Source of the DNA: CAKSHC01 sp045594545
Lineage (GTDB): Bacteria; Bacillota; Clostridia; Oscillospirales; UMGS1783
Assembly: GCA_045594545.1 (NCBI GenBank)
Contig: JAZNYQ010000093.1
Coordinates: forward strand, 1 to 62,386
Direction: 5' to 3'
Length of the DNA stretch: 62,386 nucleotides
The first letter of the stretch is position 1; every line of letters starts with the position of its first letter. The translations under genes were made by a program, and so were the position numbers. This document shows, piece by piece, positions 7,562-15,565 of this stretch. The notes under the pieces were generated by a model. That model did no database searches. It saw only the letters and a list, made by a program, of their open reading frames with translations, and was not told the DNA's origin.

Positions 7562-8689
7562 ATAATAGTCAGACAATCGACAAATAATGGAATTGGACAC
7601 TCGAAATCCTTGTTCCGTTAAAGCAAATCCTTTATCGTTCATATTAATAAGCGCATGTGATGACAATTCCCTTAGCTGTGTTTTCATCTCAGATATGTTG
7701 AAATAAGGGTACAATTCATCAAAAGAAACGCCGGATTTTAGCCGAGCTCCTGTCACCAGCCGTTCATAAGCCAAAGAGGAATCGGTTAAACGCTCCTCTG
7801 TAATAATGTTGCTTTTTCCGGCAATATAGTTCTCCAAATTACACTCCCGAGAATACCGTATACCATTGATGTAGGAGTGCGCACCGGGCCCAAGCCCAAG
7901 ATAAGGTTTACTATTCCAATATTTTAAATTATGACGGCAAGCATAGTCGGGTTTTGCAAAATTAGAGATTTCGTAATGTTCATAACCATGATTGGACATT
8001 CGACGGCAAAGCAGATCATACATCGCATCTTCGTCATCATCCGAGGCAAATTGATAGTCATTAACAGTTTGATGTAAGGGGGTATGCTCCTGAATCGTCA
8101 AATTATAACAGGAAATATGCGGAGGATCTAATTGCAGAAGTTGATCTAAGGTTTGAGAAAATACAGATGCGTGATCGCCTTGACAACGCTGATGCCCTAC
8201 TCCGAACATAATATCGATATTGATATTCTTAAATCCTGCCTTTAAGCAATCCCTATAGGCTCGAATAATGCACTCCCGATCATGGATTCTTCCTAAATCC
8301 AAAAGTTCATCATTGCAAAAACTTTGCGCCCCCATGCTGATACGATTGATTCCGGTTTCTTTTAACCGAATTAATAGTTCTAACGTAAGAGATTCCGGAT
8401 TGGCTTCACAAGTCATTTCGGCATCGAATGTAAAGTGAAATGTTTTACATGCAGAGTTTGCAATTTCAATTAAGCAATCACCAATAACTGATGGTGTTCC
8501 TCCGCCTATAAAAAGTGTGTCGAAGTCATATTCTTGAAATGTTTTTTGATGTTCCTTCATTTCCTGAATCAACGCATCGGTATAACGGCGGATCCAAGAT
8601 GGATCCGCCGCTACGGAATAAAAATCACAGTATTTACATTTCTGTTTGCAAAATGGGATATGGATATAAAGTCCAAGTGCTTGTCGCAT
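7553..8689 (-). CDS. hemW: HemW-like radical SAM heme chaperone
   Basis: A 378-aa radical SAM protein related to oxygen-independent coproporphyrinogen oxidase (HemN). The cluster motif CxxxCxxC is at C14, C18 and C21, followed by the F/Y residue of the HemW type (CDFYS), GGGTPS near 65, and a C-terminal HemN-like winged domain. Known HemW proteins bind and transfer heme and lack HemN activity, because the extra N-terminal HemN segment is missing, as here. It lies 2 nt downstream of lepA, a pairing common in Firmicutes (lepA-hemW). Confidence 0.9.
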   Translation of the reverse strand: MRQALGLYIHIPFCKQKCKYCDFYSVAADPSWIRRYTDALIQEMKEHQKTFQEYDFDTLFIGGGTPSVIGDCLIEIANSACKTFHFTFDAEMTCEANPESLTLELLIRLKETGINRISMGAQSFCNDELLDLGRIHDRECIIRAYRDCLKAGFKNINIDIMFGVGHQRCQGDHASVFSQTLDQLLQLDPPHISCYNLTIQEHTPLHQTVNDYQFASDDDEDAMYDLLCRRMSNHGYEHYEISNFAKPDYACRHNLKYWNSKPYLGLGPGAHSYINGIRYSRECNLENYIAGKSNIITEERLTDSSLAYERLVTGARLKSGVSFDELYPYFNISEMKTQLRELSSHALINMNDKGFALTEQGFRVSNSIICRLSDYYKG

Positions 8690-8691
8690 AT

Positions 8692-10497
8692 TTACACATC
8701 CAATTTTAATACGCTCATAAAGGCTTCTGCCGGTACCTCTACCGAACCGAATTGACGCATCCGCTTCTTGCCTTCTTTTTGCTTCTCCAGCAATTTCTTT
8801 TTACGCGTAATGTCACCACCGTAACATTTGGCAAGAACATCTTTGCGAACGGCTTTGACCGTTTCTCTGGCGATCACCTTGCCGCCGATTGCCGCTTGAA
8901 CCGGAATTTCAAACAGTTGTCTGGGGATATTTTCCTTTAGATTTTCAACCATTTTCCGTGCCTTGGGATAGGCGCGATCGGCGTGCAAGATAAAGGAAAG
9001 CGCATCAATCACATCACCATTAAGTAAAATATCCAACTTAACAAGATTACTCTTTCTGTAATCCAAAAATTCATAATCTAAGGATGCGTATCCATGGGTG
9101 CGTGATTTTAAGCAGTCAAAGAAATCATAAATAATCTCGTTGAGCGGCATTTCATAATGGATATTGGTACGCCCTTGGTCCAGATATGTCATATCAATAA
9201 AGGTTCCACGTCTTTCTTGGCAGAGATCCATAACTGCACCCACATGTTCCGTAGGAGAAAAAATGTGGGCGGAAACCATCGGTTCCTCGGCGTACTCAAT
9301 GGATGTCGGAGAGGGATAATTGGTGGGATTATCAATAAAAATAGTCTCACCCGATGTCAGCTTGAATTTGTAGATAACCGATGGAGCCGTTGTGATAATA
9401 TCTAAATTATATTCCCGCTCCAAGCGTTCCTGTATGATCTCCATATGCAGAAGACCGAGGAAGCCACAACGGAAACCAAACCCCAGAGCGGCTGATGTTT
9501 CGGGTTCATAACTAAGGGCGGCATCGTTTAACTGCAGTTTTTCCATGGCATCGCGCAGATCGGAATAATGGGCGCCGTCTGCCGGATAAATACCGCAATA
9601 CACCATGGGGTTAACCTTTTTATAGCCGGGCAACGGTTCCGTAGCCGGGCATTCCGCCAGTGTTACCGTATCGCCAACTTGTGTATCGCGTACGGTTTTA
9701 ATGCTTGCGGTTATATATCCGACTTCTCCTGCCGTTAATTCTTCGGTTTTTTCTAATGATGTTGCTCGCATATATCCTACTTCTACAACATCAAATTCCG
9801 CACCGGTAGACATCAATTTCATGCGTTGACCGGCACGAATGCGACCTTCCATGATTCGGACATAAACAATAACGCCGCGATAACTGTCATAAATGGAATC
9901 AAATATCAAGGCCTGTAACGGAGCATCCGGATTACCGGTAGGTGCCGGAACATCGGTAACAATATGCTCTAAAACATCTTCAATATTGGTGCCCATTTTT
10001 GCAGAGATACGAGGGGCATCCCCTGCCGGCAACCCAATAATATCCTCTATTTCTTCAATGGTTCGTTCGGGATCTGCACTTGGTAGATCCATTTTGTTGA
10101 TAACCGGAACAATCTCCAGATTATGATCAATGGCCAAATAGGTGTTGCCAAGGGTCTGCGCCTCTATGCCCTGCGTGGCATCTACAATAAGGATAGCCCC
10201 CTCGCAAGCCGCCAAGGAGCGGGATACTTCATAGTTGAAGTCGACATGTCCCGGCGTGTCAATTAAATTCAGAATATAATTCTCGCCGTCATGGGCCATA
10301 TATTCCAATTTGACTGCTCTTGCCTTTATCGTAATCCCACGCTCTTTCTCCAGATCCATGTTATCCAGAATTTGCGCGGTCATATCTCTGGTATTTACCG
10401 AACCGGTATGCTCCAGCAATCGATCGGCAAGCGTAGACTTGCCGTGATCGATGTGGGCAATTATTGAAAAATTTCGGATATTTTTCTGATCAATCAT
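8692..10497 (-). CDS. lepA: Elongation factor 4
   Basis: Ribosome-associated GTPase EF4, 601 aa. G1 motif AHIDHGKST (14-22), G3 DTPGHVDF, G4 NKMDLPSAD and the LepA-specific C-terminal domain with the KARKMVENLKE and GGDITRKKKLLEKQKEGKKRM segments are all present. Family knowledge: it acts on stalled or assembling ribosomes. It is 10 nt downstream of the isocitrate dehydrogenase gene and therefore seems to belong to a transcript that begins at the aconitase promoter. Confidence 0.97.
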   Translation of the reverse strand: MIDQKNIRNFSIIAHIDHGKSTLADRLLEHTGSVNTRDMTAQILDNMDLEKERGITIKARAVKLEYMAHDGENYILNLIDTPGHVDFNYEVSRSLAACEGAILIVDATQGIEAQTLGNTYLAIDHNLEIVPVINKMDLPSADPERTIEEIEDIIGLPAGDAPRISAKMGTNIEDVLEHIVTDVPAPTGNPDAPLQALIFDSIYDSYRGVIVYVRIMEGRIRAGQRMKLMSTGAEFDVVEVGYMRATSLEKTEELTAGEVGYITASIKTVRDTQVGDTVTLAECPATEPLPGYKKVNPMVYCGIYPADGAHYSDLRDAMEKLQLNDAALSYEPETSAALGFGFRCGFLGLLHMEIIQERLEREYNLDIITTAPSVIYKFKLTSGETIFIDNPTNYPSPTSIEYAEEPMVSAHIFSPTEHVGAVMDLCQERRGTFIDMTYLDQGRTNIHYEMPLNEIIYDFFDCLKSRTHGYASLDYEFLDYRKSNLVKLDILLNGDVIDALSFILHADRAYPKARKMVENLKENIPRQLFEIPVQAAIGGKVIARETVKAVRKDVLAKCYGGDITRKKKLLEKQKEGKKRMRQFGSVEVPAEAFMSVLKLDV

Positions 10498-10507
10498 TCA
10501 CTATACC

Positions 10508-11674
10508 TCAGTTTAATTTGCTGAGCGTCTCCATAACGTAGTTGCCGAATTCCTCGCTGGTTGCGCCGGTACTTCGTCCGGTAATCTTTAATTTCGCCTC
10601 TTCAAACATGCAAATGTCAAGCGCACGTTCCAGTTTGTCAGCCAAGGCCTGTCTGCCGATATGGGAAAGCAGCATGACGCAAGCGCGTAACATGGAGCAA
10701 GGATCGGCGTACTGACCGCGTCCCTCATCCATCATGCGGGGAGCCGAACCGTGGATGGCTTCAAACATGGCATAACGTTTGCCGATATTGGCACTACCGG
10801 CCGTACCGACACCGCCTTGGAATTCAGCCGCTTCATCGGTGATGATATCGCCGTAAAGATTAGGCAAAACGAAGACGCGGAAAGCCGTTCTGCGCTTCTC
10901 GTCAATCAATTTTGCGGTTGTAATATCGATATACCAGTCATCCATCTCAACGGTCGGATAATTTTTAGCAACCTCTTTACAGATATTCAGGAATTTACCG
11001 TCTGTCGTCTTAATAACATTGGCTTTAGTGATAACCGATACCTTATTTTTACCCGATTTTGCAGCAAAATCAAAAGCCAAACGGGCAATACGACGGCACC
11101 CCTCAGAGGTAGCAACCGTAAAATCAAACGCCAGGTCTTCATCAACATTTACACCTTCCGAACCAAGGGTATAGGCACCCTCAGTATTTTCTCTGTAGAA
11201 GGTCCAGTCAATGCCCTTATCGGGTACTTTTACAGGACGAACATTGGCAAACAGATCCAGTTCTTTTCTCATGGCAACATTGGCACTTTCAATGTTCGGC
11301 CAAGGATCGCCTTGACGAGGAGTCGTGGTGGGGCCTTTTAAGATGACGTGGCACTGTTTCAGTTCTTCCAATACATCATCGGGGATCGCTTTCATTACTT
11401 CTACACGTCGTTCAATGGTCAAACCGTCAATCACACGAAATTCAACCTTGCCCGCTTTTACTTCATCCTGAAGCATGTGTTCCAAAACGCGAGCGGCTTC
11501 ATTGGTAATAATGGGGCCGATGCCGTCACCGCCGCATACGCCGATGATCAATTTATCCAAATTGCTGTAATCTACAAAATCTCCCTGCTCTTTCATCTTT
11601 TGAACGCGGGCATCCTGTTTGTCTAAAAGTGCAGCGAATTTTTCTAATGCTGCTTGTTTTTGTTGCTGTGTCAT
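10508..11674 (-). CDS. icd: Isocitrate dehydrogenase, probably NAD-dependent
   Basis: A beta-decarboxylating dehydrogenase of 388 aa that converts isocitrate to 2-oxoglutarate and CO2. Substrate-site motifs are visible: FYRENTEGAY, DDWYIDITTAKLI (catalytic tyrosine and aspartates), NLYGDIITDEAAE and the FEAIHGSAPRM nucleotide loop. The family also holds isopropylmalate dehydrogenase, but position directly behind aconitase (13-nt gap) supports isocitrate as substrate. The NAD rather than NADP assignment is inferred from the overall sequence type. An N-terminal extension of about 40 residues precedes the Rossmann-like core. Confidence 0.86.
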   Translation of the reverse strand: MTQQQKQAALEKFAALLDKQDARVQKMKEQGDFVDYSNLDKLIIGVCGGDGIGPIITNEAARVLEHMLQDEVKAGKVEFRVIDGLTIERRVEVMKAIPDDVLEELKQCHVILKGPTTTPRQGDPWPNIESANVAMRKELDLFANVRPVKVPDKGIDWTFYRENTEGAYTLGSEGVNVDEDLAFDFTVATSEGCRRIARLAFDFAAKSGKNKVSVITKANVIKTTDGKFLNICKEVAKNYPTVEMDDWYIDITTAKLIDEKRRTAFRVFVLPNLYGDIITDEAAEFQGGVGTAGSANIGKRYAMFEAIHGSAPRMMDEGRGQYADPCSMLRACVMLLSHIGRQALADKLERALDICMFEEAKLKITGRSTGATSEEFGNYVMETLSKLN

Positions 11675-11687
11675 GTTATTTGCTCCT

Positions 11688-13610
11688 TTATCTGTTTTTC
11701 GTGTAATTTAAAAGTCCGCCGGCACAAAGCATTTGCTTTTGACGTTCCGACAACGAAACGACACCGGTAACGGTAATATTTTTGGTTGTATTGACAATAG
11801 AAATGGAATCTCCGTTTAGAATTCGATGGCGAACATCCGGCAACTCCAGTTCATCGCCTAATTCAAAACGGTCATAGTCATCGGGATTTTCAAAAGTGAT
11901 GGGAATAATGCCGTTATTGATCAAGTTTGCCGCATGGATACGGGCAAACGATTTGGCAATGACAGCTTTCACGCCTAAATACAGTGGAACCAATGCCGCA
12001 TGCTCACGGGAAGACCCCTGACCATAGTTGGTACCGCCAATAATGATACCTCCACCCCACTGTCTGGCACGAGAGGGGAATTCTTCATCACAACGCACAA
12101 AACAGAACTCAGAAAGCTTAGGAATATTAGAACGGTACGGCAAGATTTTAGCACCGGCCGGCATAATATGGTCGGTAGTAATATTATCGCCAACAATCAA
12201 TAATGCTCGCTTGCTGATGGTATCCGGCATAGCCTCATTAACGGGAAACGGCTTAATGTTCGGACCTTGCTCCACATCCACCATATCCGAGGACTCCGCA
12301 GGAGCATCTACCAGATTATCATTCACTGTAAAGTGATCAGGCATTACAATCTCACAATCCAGCGAGAATGTTGTGGGATCGGTCATCACGCCGGTAATGG
12401 CAGAAACGGCCGCCGTTTCGGGGCTGACAAGATACACCTGAGCATCTTCCGTACCACTGCGTCCTTCAAAATTACGGTTAAAGGTGCGCAAGGAGATGCC
12501 GGCACTCTTGGGCGATTGTCCCATGCCAATGCAGGGGCCGCAAGCACATTCCAAGATACGGGCACCGGCATCAATCATGTCAGCCAATGCCCCGTTAGCG
12601 GCCAGCATATTGAATACTTGCTTAGAACCGGGAGAAATAGCTAAAGATACATCACTATGTACGGTCTGATTTTTCAGAACGGCAGCCACAGTCATCATGT
12701 CAAGATAAGACGAATTGGTGCAAGAGCCAATACAAGACTGAGAAATTTTCATACCGGCTAATTCCGAAACCGGCTTGACATTGCCGGGGCTATGCGGGCA
12801 TGCGGCCAGCGGAACAAGCGTATTCAGATCAATATCTATGGTCTTGTCATATTCAGCATCCGCATCCGCAGAAAGCTCCATATAATCATCTTCACGGCCT
12901 TGAGCGGACAAGAAACTACGTGTAATTTCATCTGCAGGAAATACCGATGTGGTAGCGCCCGTTTCAGCACCCATGTTGGTGATGGTAGCGCGCTGAGGAA
13001 CCGTTAATGTCTTAACGCCATCCCCGCAATACTCAATAATATATCCAACACCGCCCTTAACGTCAATACGGCGAAGTACTTCGAGAATAATGTCTTTCGC
13101 ACTTACCATAGGACGTAATTTTCCGGTCAAATTGACACGAATAACGCCGGGACAGGTAATGAAATACTCACCGCCACCCATCGCAACAGCAACATCCAGA
13201 CCGCCGGCGCCGATAGCCAGCATGCCGATGCCGCCACCGGTCGGCGTATGCGAGTCACTGCCTAATAAGGTTTTTCCGGGTTTCCCGAAACGCTCCAAAT
13301 GCACTTGATGACAGATGCCGTTACCGGGACGAGAAAAATAAACACCATGCTTTTTGCAAACAGTTTGAATATATCTGTGATCGTCTGCATTTTCAAAGCC
13401 ATTTTGCAAAGTATTATGATCAATATACGCAACGGAGCGTTCGGTCTTTACACGATCAATGCCCATGGCTTCAAATTGAAGATACGCCATAGTGCCCGTT
13501 GCGTCCTGTGTTAATGTTTGATCAATACGAATGCCGATCTCCGTTCCCCTTTTCAGTTCACCGGAGACCAGATGGGTATGTAAGAGTTTATATGCTACAT
13601 TCATTCCCAT
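11688..13610 (-). CDS. acnA: Aconitate hydratase
   Basis: Fe-S enzyme interconverting citrate and isocitrate. The 640-aa length matches the short clostridial/archaeal aconitase rather than the 890-aa AcnA. Cluster cysteines lie in SQSCIGSCTNSS and ECACGPCIGMG; the C-terminal swivel domain carries IIGGTNYGQGSSREHAA and KSFARIHAANLINNGI. SD AAGGCGGTGAT precedes the ATG at 13610. With icd next to it, this forms the citrate-to-2-oxoglutarate branch; no citrate synthase is in the window. 3-Isopropylmalate dehydratase is excluded by the single-chain architecture and context. Confidence 0.92.
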   Translation of the reverse strand: MGMNVAYKLLHTHLVSGELKRGTEIGIRIDQTLTQDATGTMAYLQFEAMGIDRVKTERSVAYIDHNTLQNGFENADDHRYIQTVCKKHGVYFSRPGNGICHQVHLERFGKPGKTLLGSDSHTPTGGGIGMLAIGAGGLDVAVAMGGGEYFITCPGVIRVNLTGKLRPMVSAKDIILEVLRRIDVKGGVGYIIEYCGDGVKTLTVPQRATITNMGAETGATTSVFPADEITRSFLSAQGREDDYMELSADADAEYDKTIDIDLNTLVPLAACPHSPGNVKPVSELAGMKISQSCIGSCTNSSYLDMMTVAAVLKNQTVHSDVSLAISPGSKQVFNMLAANGALADMIDAGARILECACGPCIGMGQSPKSAGISLRTFNRNFEGRSGTEDAQVYLVSPETAAVSAITGVMTDPTTFSLDCEIVMPDHFTVNDNLVDAPAESSDMVDVEQGPNIKPFPVNEAMPDTISKRALLIVGDNITTDHIMPAGAKILPYRSNIPKLSEFCFVRCDEEFPSRARQWGGGIIIGGTNYGQGSSREHAALVPLYLGVKAVIAKSFARIHAANLINNGIIPITFENPDDYDRFELGDELELPDVRHRILNGDSISIVNTTKNITVTGVVSLSERQKQMLCAGGLLNYTKNR

Positions 13611-13648
13611 TGATAAATCACCGCCTTTTATATTTATAATAATTATAT

Positions 13649-13677
13649 ATTTAATATCAAATCTTAAGTTTTGTCAA
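13649..13677 (-). promoter_or_regulatory. Promoter of acn-icd-lepA-hemW
   Basis: On the minus strand TTGACA (13677-13672), 17-bp spacer, TTAAAT (13654-13649). The -35 is perfect, the -10 is weak, as is common for activated or tightly repressed promoters. The -35 sits inside a large dyad (separate entry). Confidence 0.6.
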
Positions 13678-13692
13678 GTACTCAACTTAAGA
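13662..13692. promoter_or_regulatory. Candidate operator: 9-bp dyad over the aconitase -35
   Basis: Perfect inverted repeat TCTTAAGTT (13662-13670) and AACTTAAGA (13684-13692) separated by 13 bp. The -35 hexamer of the aconitase promoter lies in the centre. There is no T-run, and one arm runs into the tsaD stop region, so this looks like a protein-binding site rather than a terminator. The regulator is unknown. Confidence 0.55.
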
Positions 13693-14691
13693 AATGCTCA
13701 TGGTTGCATAAGCATTTAAATCCAGATCGGCAACCACCCCGTTTCTGTATTCGTAAAATGCCTGCGAGGCAATCATAGCGGCGTTATCTCCGCAATATTT
13801 CAGTTCCGGCAGATATAGTTGAAAATTGTGATGTTTTGCTGCTAAACTTACTTTTTCTCTAAGGATTCCATTTGCCGATACCCCTCCGGCCAAAACCAGT
13901 GTGCTGATGCCAAGATCTAAAGCGGCCCGTATAAAATGGTCACATAACGTAGAAGTAATCGTATGACAAAAACTGGCTGCAACATCCGCCTTGTTTGGGG
14001 CCTGTCCGTTTTGCTCCAACTTATGAACATGATTGATTAGATTTGTTTTTAAACCCGAAAAACTAAAATCATAGGGATTATCCGAAAAGACACTATGCGG
14101 CAATTGCAAATAATGAGGATTCCCCTCTCGAGCCAGTTTTTCAATTTCACGACCACCCGGATATCCAATTCCCAGAATGCGCGCCACCTTGTCAAAGGCC
14201 TCTCCTGCGGCATCGTCATGCGTTCTTCCGACGATCTCATAATCGGTATACGATTTCACGTGAACAATATGACTGTGTCCACCTGAAACAATTAACGAAA
14301 GAAACGGCGGTTGCAGGTCGGAATGTGTTAAGTAGTTGCCCGCAACATGTCCACGAAGATGATGTACCGGTATAAGAGGAATATCCAAACTATACGCATA
14401 AGCTTTAGCATAGCTCACACCCGTTAATAACGCACCGATCAATCCCGGCGCATAGGTTACGGCAACCGCATCCAAGTCCCGTGCGGATATACCGGCATCA
14501 CTTAACGCTTGCTCGACAACGGCAGTGATTTTCTCTGTATGCTTGCGCGATGCGATTTCCGGCACCACGCCGCCGTAAATCTTGTGTATGTCAATTTGCG
14601 TGTATACAGAATTTGACAGCACGTGACGCCCGTCTTCTACGACCGCCGCTGCCGTTTCATCGCATGAACTTTCTATTGCTAAAATTTTCAT
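13687..14691 (-). CDS. tsaD: tRNA N6-adenosine threonylcarbamoyltransferase
   Basis: Transfers the threonylcarbamoyl group to A37 of tRNAs that read ANN codons. The 334-aa ASKHA-fold protein has the metal-binding HLRGH (H111, H115), the N-terminal ESSCDETAAA loop and GGVSANGILRE in the nucleotide-binding half. It is followed upstream (same strand) by rimI and a phosphatase gene. tsaB and tsaE, normally near, are not in this window; tsaC (Sua5 type) is at 4023-5051. The nucleotides around the stop take part in the aconitase-promoter dyad. Confidence 0.96.
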   Translation of the reverse strand: MKILAIESSCDETAAAVVEDGRHVLSNSVYTQIDIHKIYGGVVPEIASRKHTEKITAVVEQALSDAGISARDLDAVAVTYAPGLIGALLTGVSYAKAYAYSLDIPLIPVHHLRGHVAGNYLTHSDLQPPFLSLIVSGGHSHIVHVKSYTDYEIVGRTHDDAAGEAFDKVARILGIGYPGGREIEKLAREGNPHYLQLPHSVFSDNPYDFSFSGLKTNLINHVHKLEQNGQAPNKADVAASFCHTITSTLCDHFIRAALDLGISTLVLAGGVSANGILREKVSLAAKHHNFQLYLPELKYCGDNAAMIASQAFYEYRNGVVADLDLNAYATMSIS

Positions 14692-14694
14692 TTC

Positions 14695-15129
14695 TTACTC
14701 CCATCGGCTCATCATGACAATGGCATCTTCATCCGGCAGACGATAGAATCTGCGTCGGCGATCGATTTCCGCAAAACCGAATGAGCCATATAGTTTTCTT
14801 GCCGCAAGATTACCTTCCCGTACTTCAAGAAAACATCGTTCAACTCCTTGATTTATTGCATATTCTTTTGCTTTGTTTAATAACATCTTTCCGTAACCAA
14901 GCCGCCGCCTATTTGGCAAAACTGCAATGCGATAGATTTCCATCTCATCCATCAGACAATGTCCTAAAAAATATCCGCAGATCGTATCTGACTCTTTCAA
15001 AATCAAGAACAGATCTGATTTTAAGGCGGATTCTAAAGTCTGATATGATATAGGATCTGAAAATATATCCCGTTCCATTTTGGATACGGAATCAATATCG
15101 TCAATAGTAGCGGTAACTATGCTAAGCAT
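14695..15129 (-). CDS. rimI: GNAT acetyltransferase, RimI type
   Basis: An N-acetyltransferase of 144 aa. The acetyl-CoA-binding signature is RRRLGYGKMLL with the following NQGVERCFLEVREGN strand-loop, characteristic of RimI, which acetylates the N-terminus of ribosomal protein S18 and is typically encoded next to tsaD/tsaB. The start is the ATG at 15129, which overlaps the upstream stop as TGATG and has GGAG 9 nt before it. Substrate is inferred from context. Confidence 0.85.
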   Translation of the reverse strand: MLSIVTATIDDIDSVSKMERDIFSDPISYQTLESALKSDLFLILKESDTICGYFLGHCLMDEMEIYRIAVLPNRRRLGYGKMLLNKAKEYAINQGVERCFLEVREGNLAARKLYGSFGFAEIDRRRRFYRLPDEDAIVMMSRWE

Positions 15130-15560
15130 CAATGATTCTCCAAGGCTTTAATTACAGCAGGCAGTTCTGCCTTGATCTGATCCCGACACATACGGTACAT
15201 GTCCAGATCACCACCGAAAGGATCATTGATTCCTCGTCCCAAAACATAAATTTTATCCATAGCCTGCGGATAAATGGCCGCTACCGTTGCCGCATGAGCA
15301 TCGGTCATGCAAAAAACGGCAGTTGCGTTATCAATGTCATTCCCCGTTACTTGTCTGGCGCGGTGATAGGACATATCCACTCCTTCTTCTTGCATGGCAT
15401 CCATAGCATTGGAAGAAATTAAAAGTCCGTCATGCGCCGCAATGCCGGCACTCGTAGCTTGAATGTCATATCCCTTTTTATGTGATAATTGATTCATCAA
15501 CCCTTGTGCCATTGGACTGCGACAGGTATTGCCTGTACAAATAAATAATACTCGCTTCAT
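15129..15560 (-). CDS. Low molecular weight protein-tyrosine phosphatase family
   Basis: A 143-aa protein with the CX5R phosphatase loop C8-TGNTC-R14 followed by S, and the distal DPFGG motif carrying the general acid aspartate. These are the hallmarks of LMW protein (tyrosine/arginine) phosphatases; in Firmicutes close relatives include the arginine phosphatase YwlE. The residue after the first cysteine is threonine (C-T-G-N-T-C), a feature reported for the arginine phosphatase YwlE, but assignment to that activity is inference. Located 5 nt downstream of polA and coupled to rimI. Confidence 0.85.
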   Translation of the reverse strand: MKRVLFICTGNTCRSPMAQGLMNQLSHKKGYDIQATSAGIAAHDGLLISSNAMDAMQEEGVDMSYHRARQVTGNDIDNATAVFCMTDAHAATVAAIYPQAMDKIYVLGRGINDPFGGDLDMYRMCRDQIKAELPAVIKALENH

Positions 15561-15565
15561 TCTTC

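Noticed and set aside
10751..11341. 196-codon open frame on the plus strand inside icd
   Set aside because: Antisense shadow of a strongly conserved gene; no ribosome site or family resemblance, and the sequence follows the codon bias of icd on the other strand.
12028..12644. Overlapping plus-strand ORFs inside aconitase
   Set aside because: Shadows of the aconitase coding strand; aconitase motifs are intact in the minus frame.
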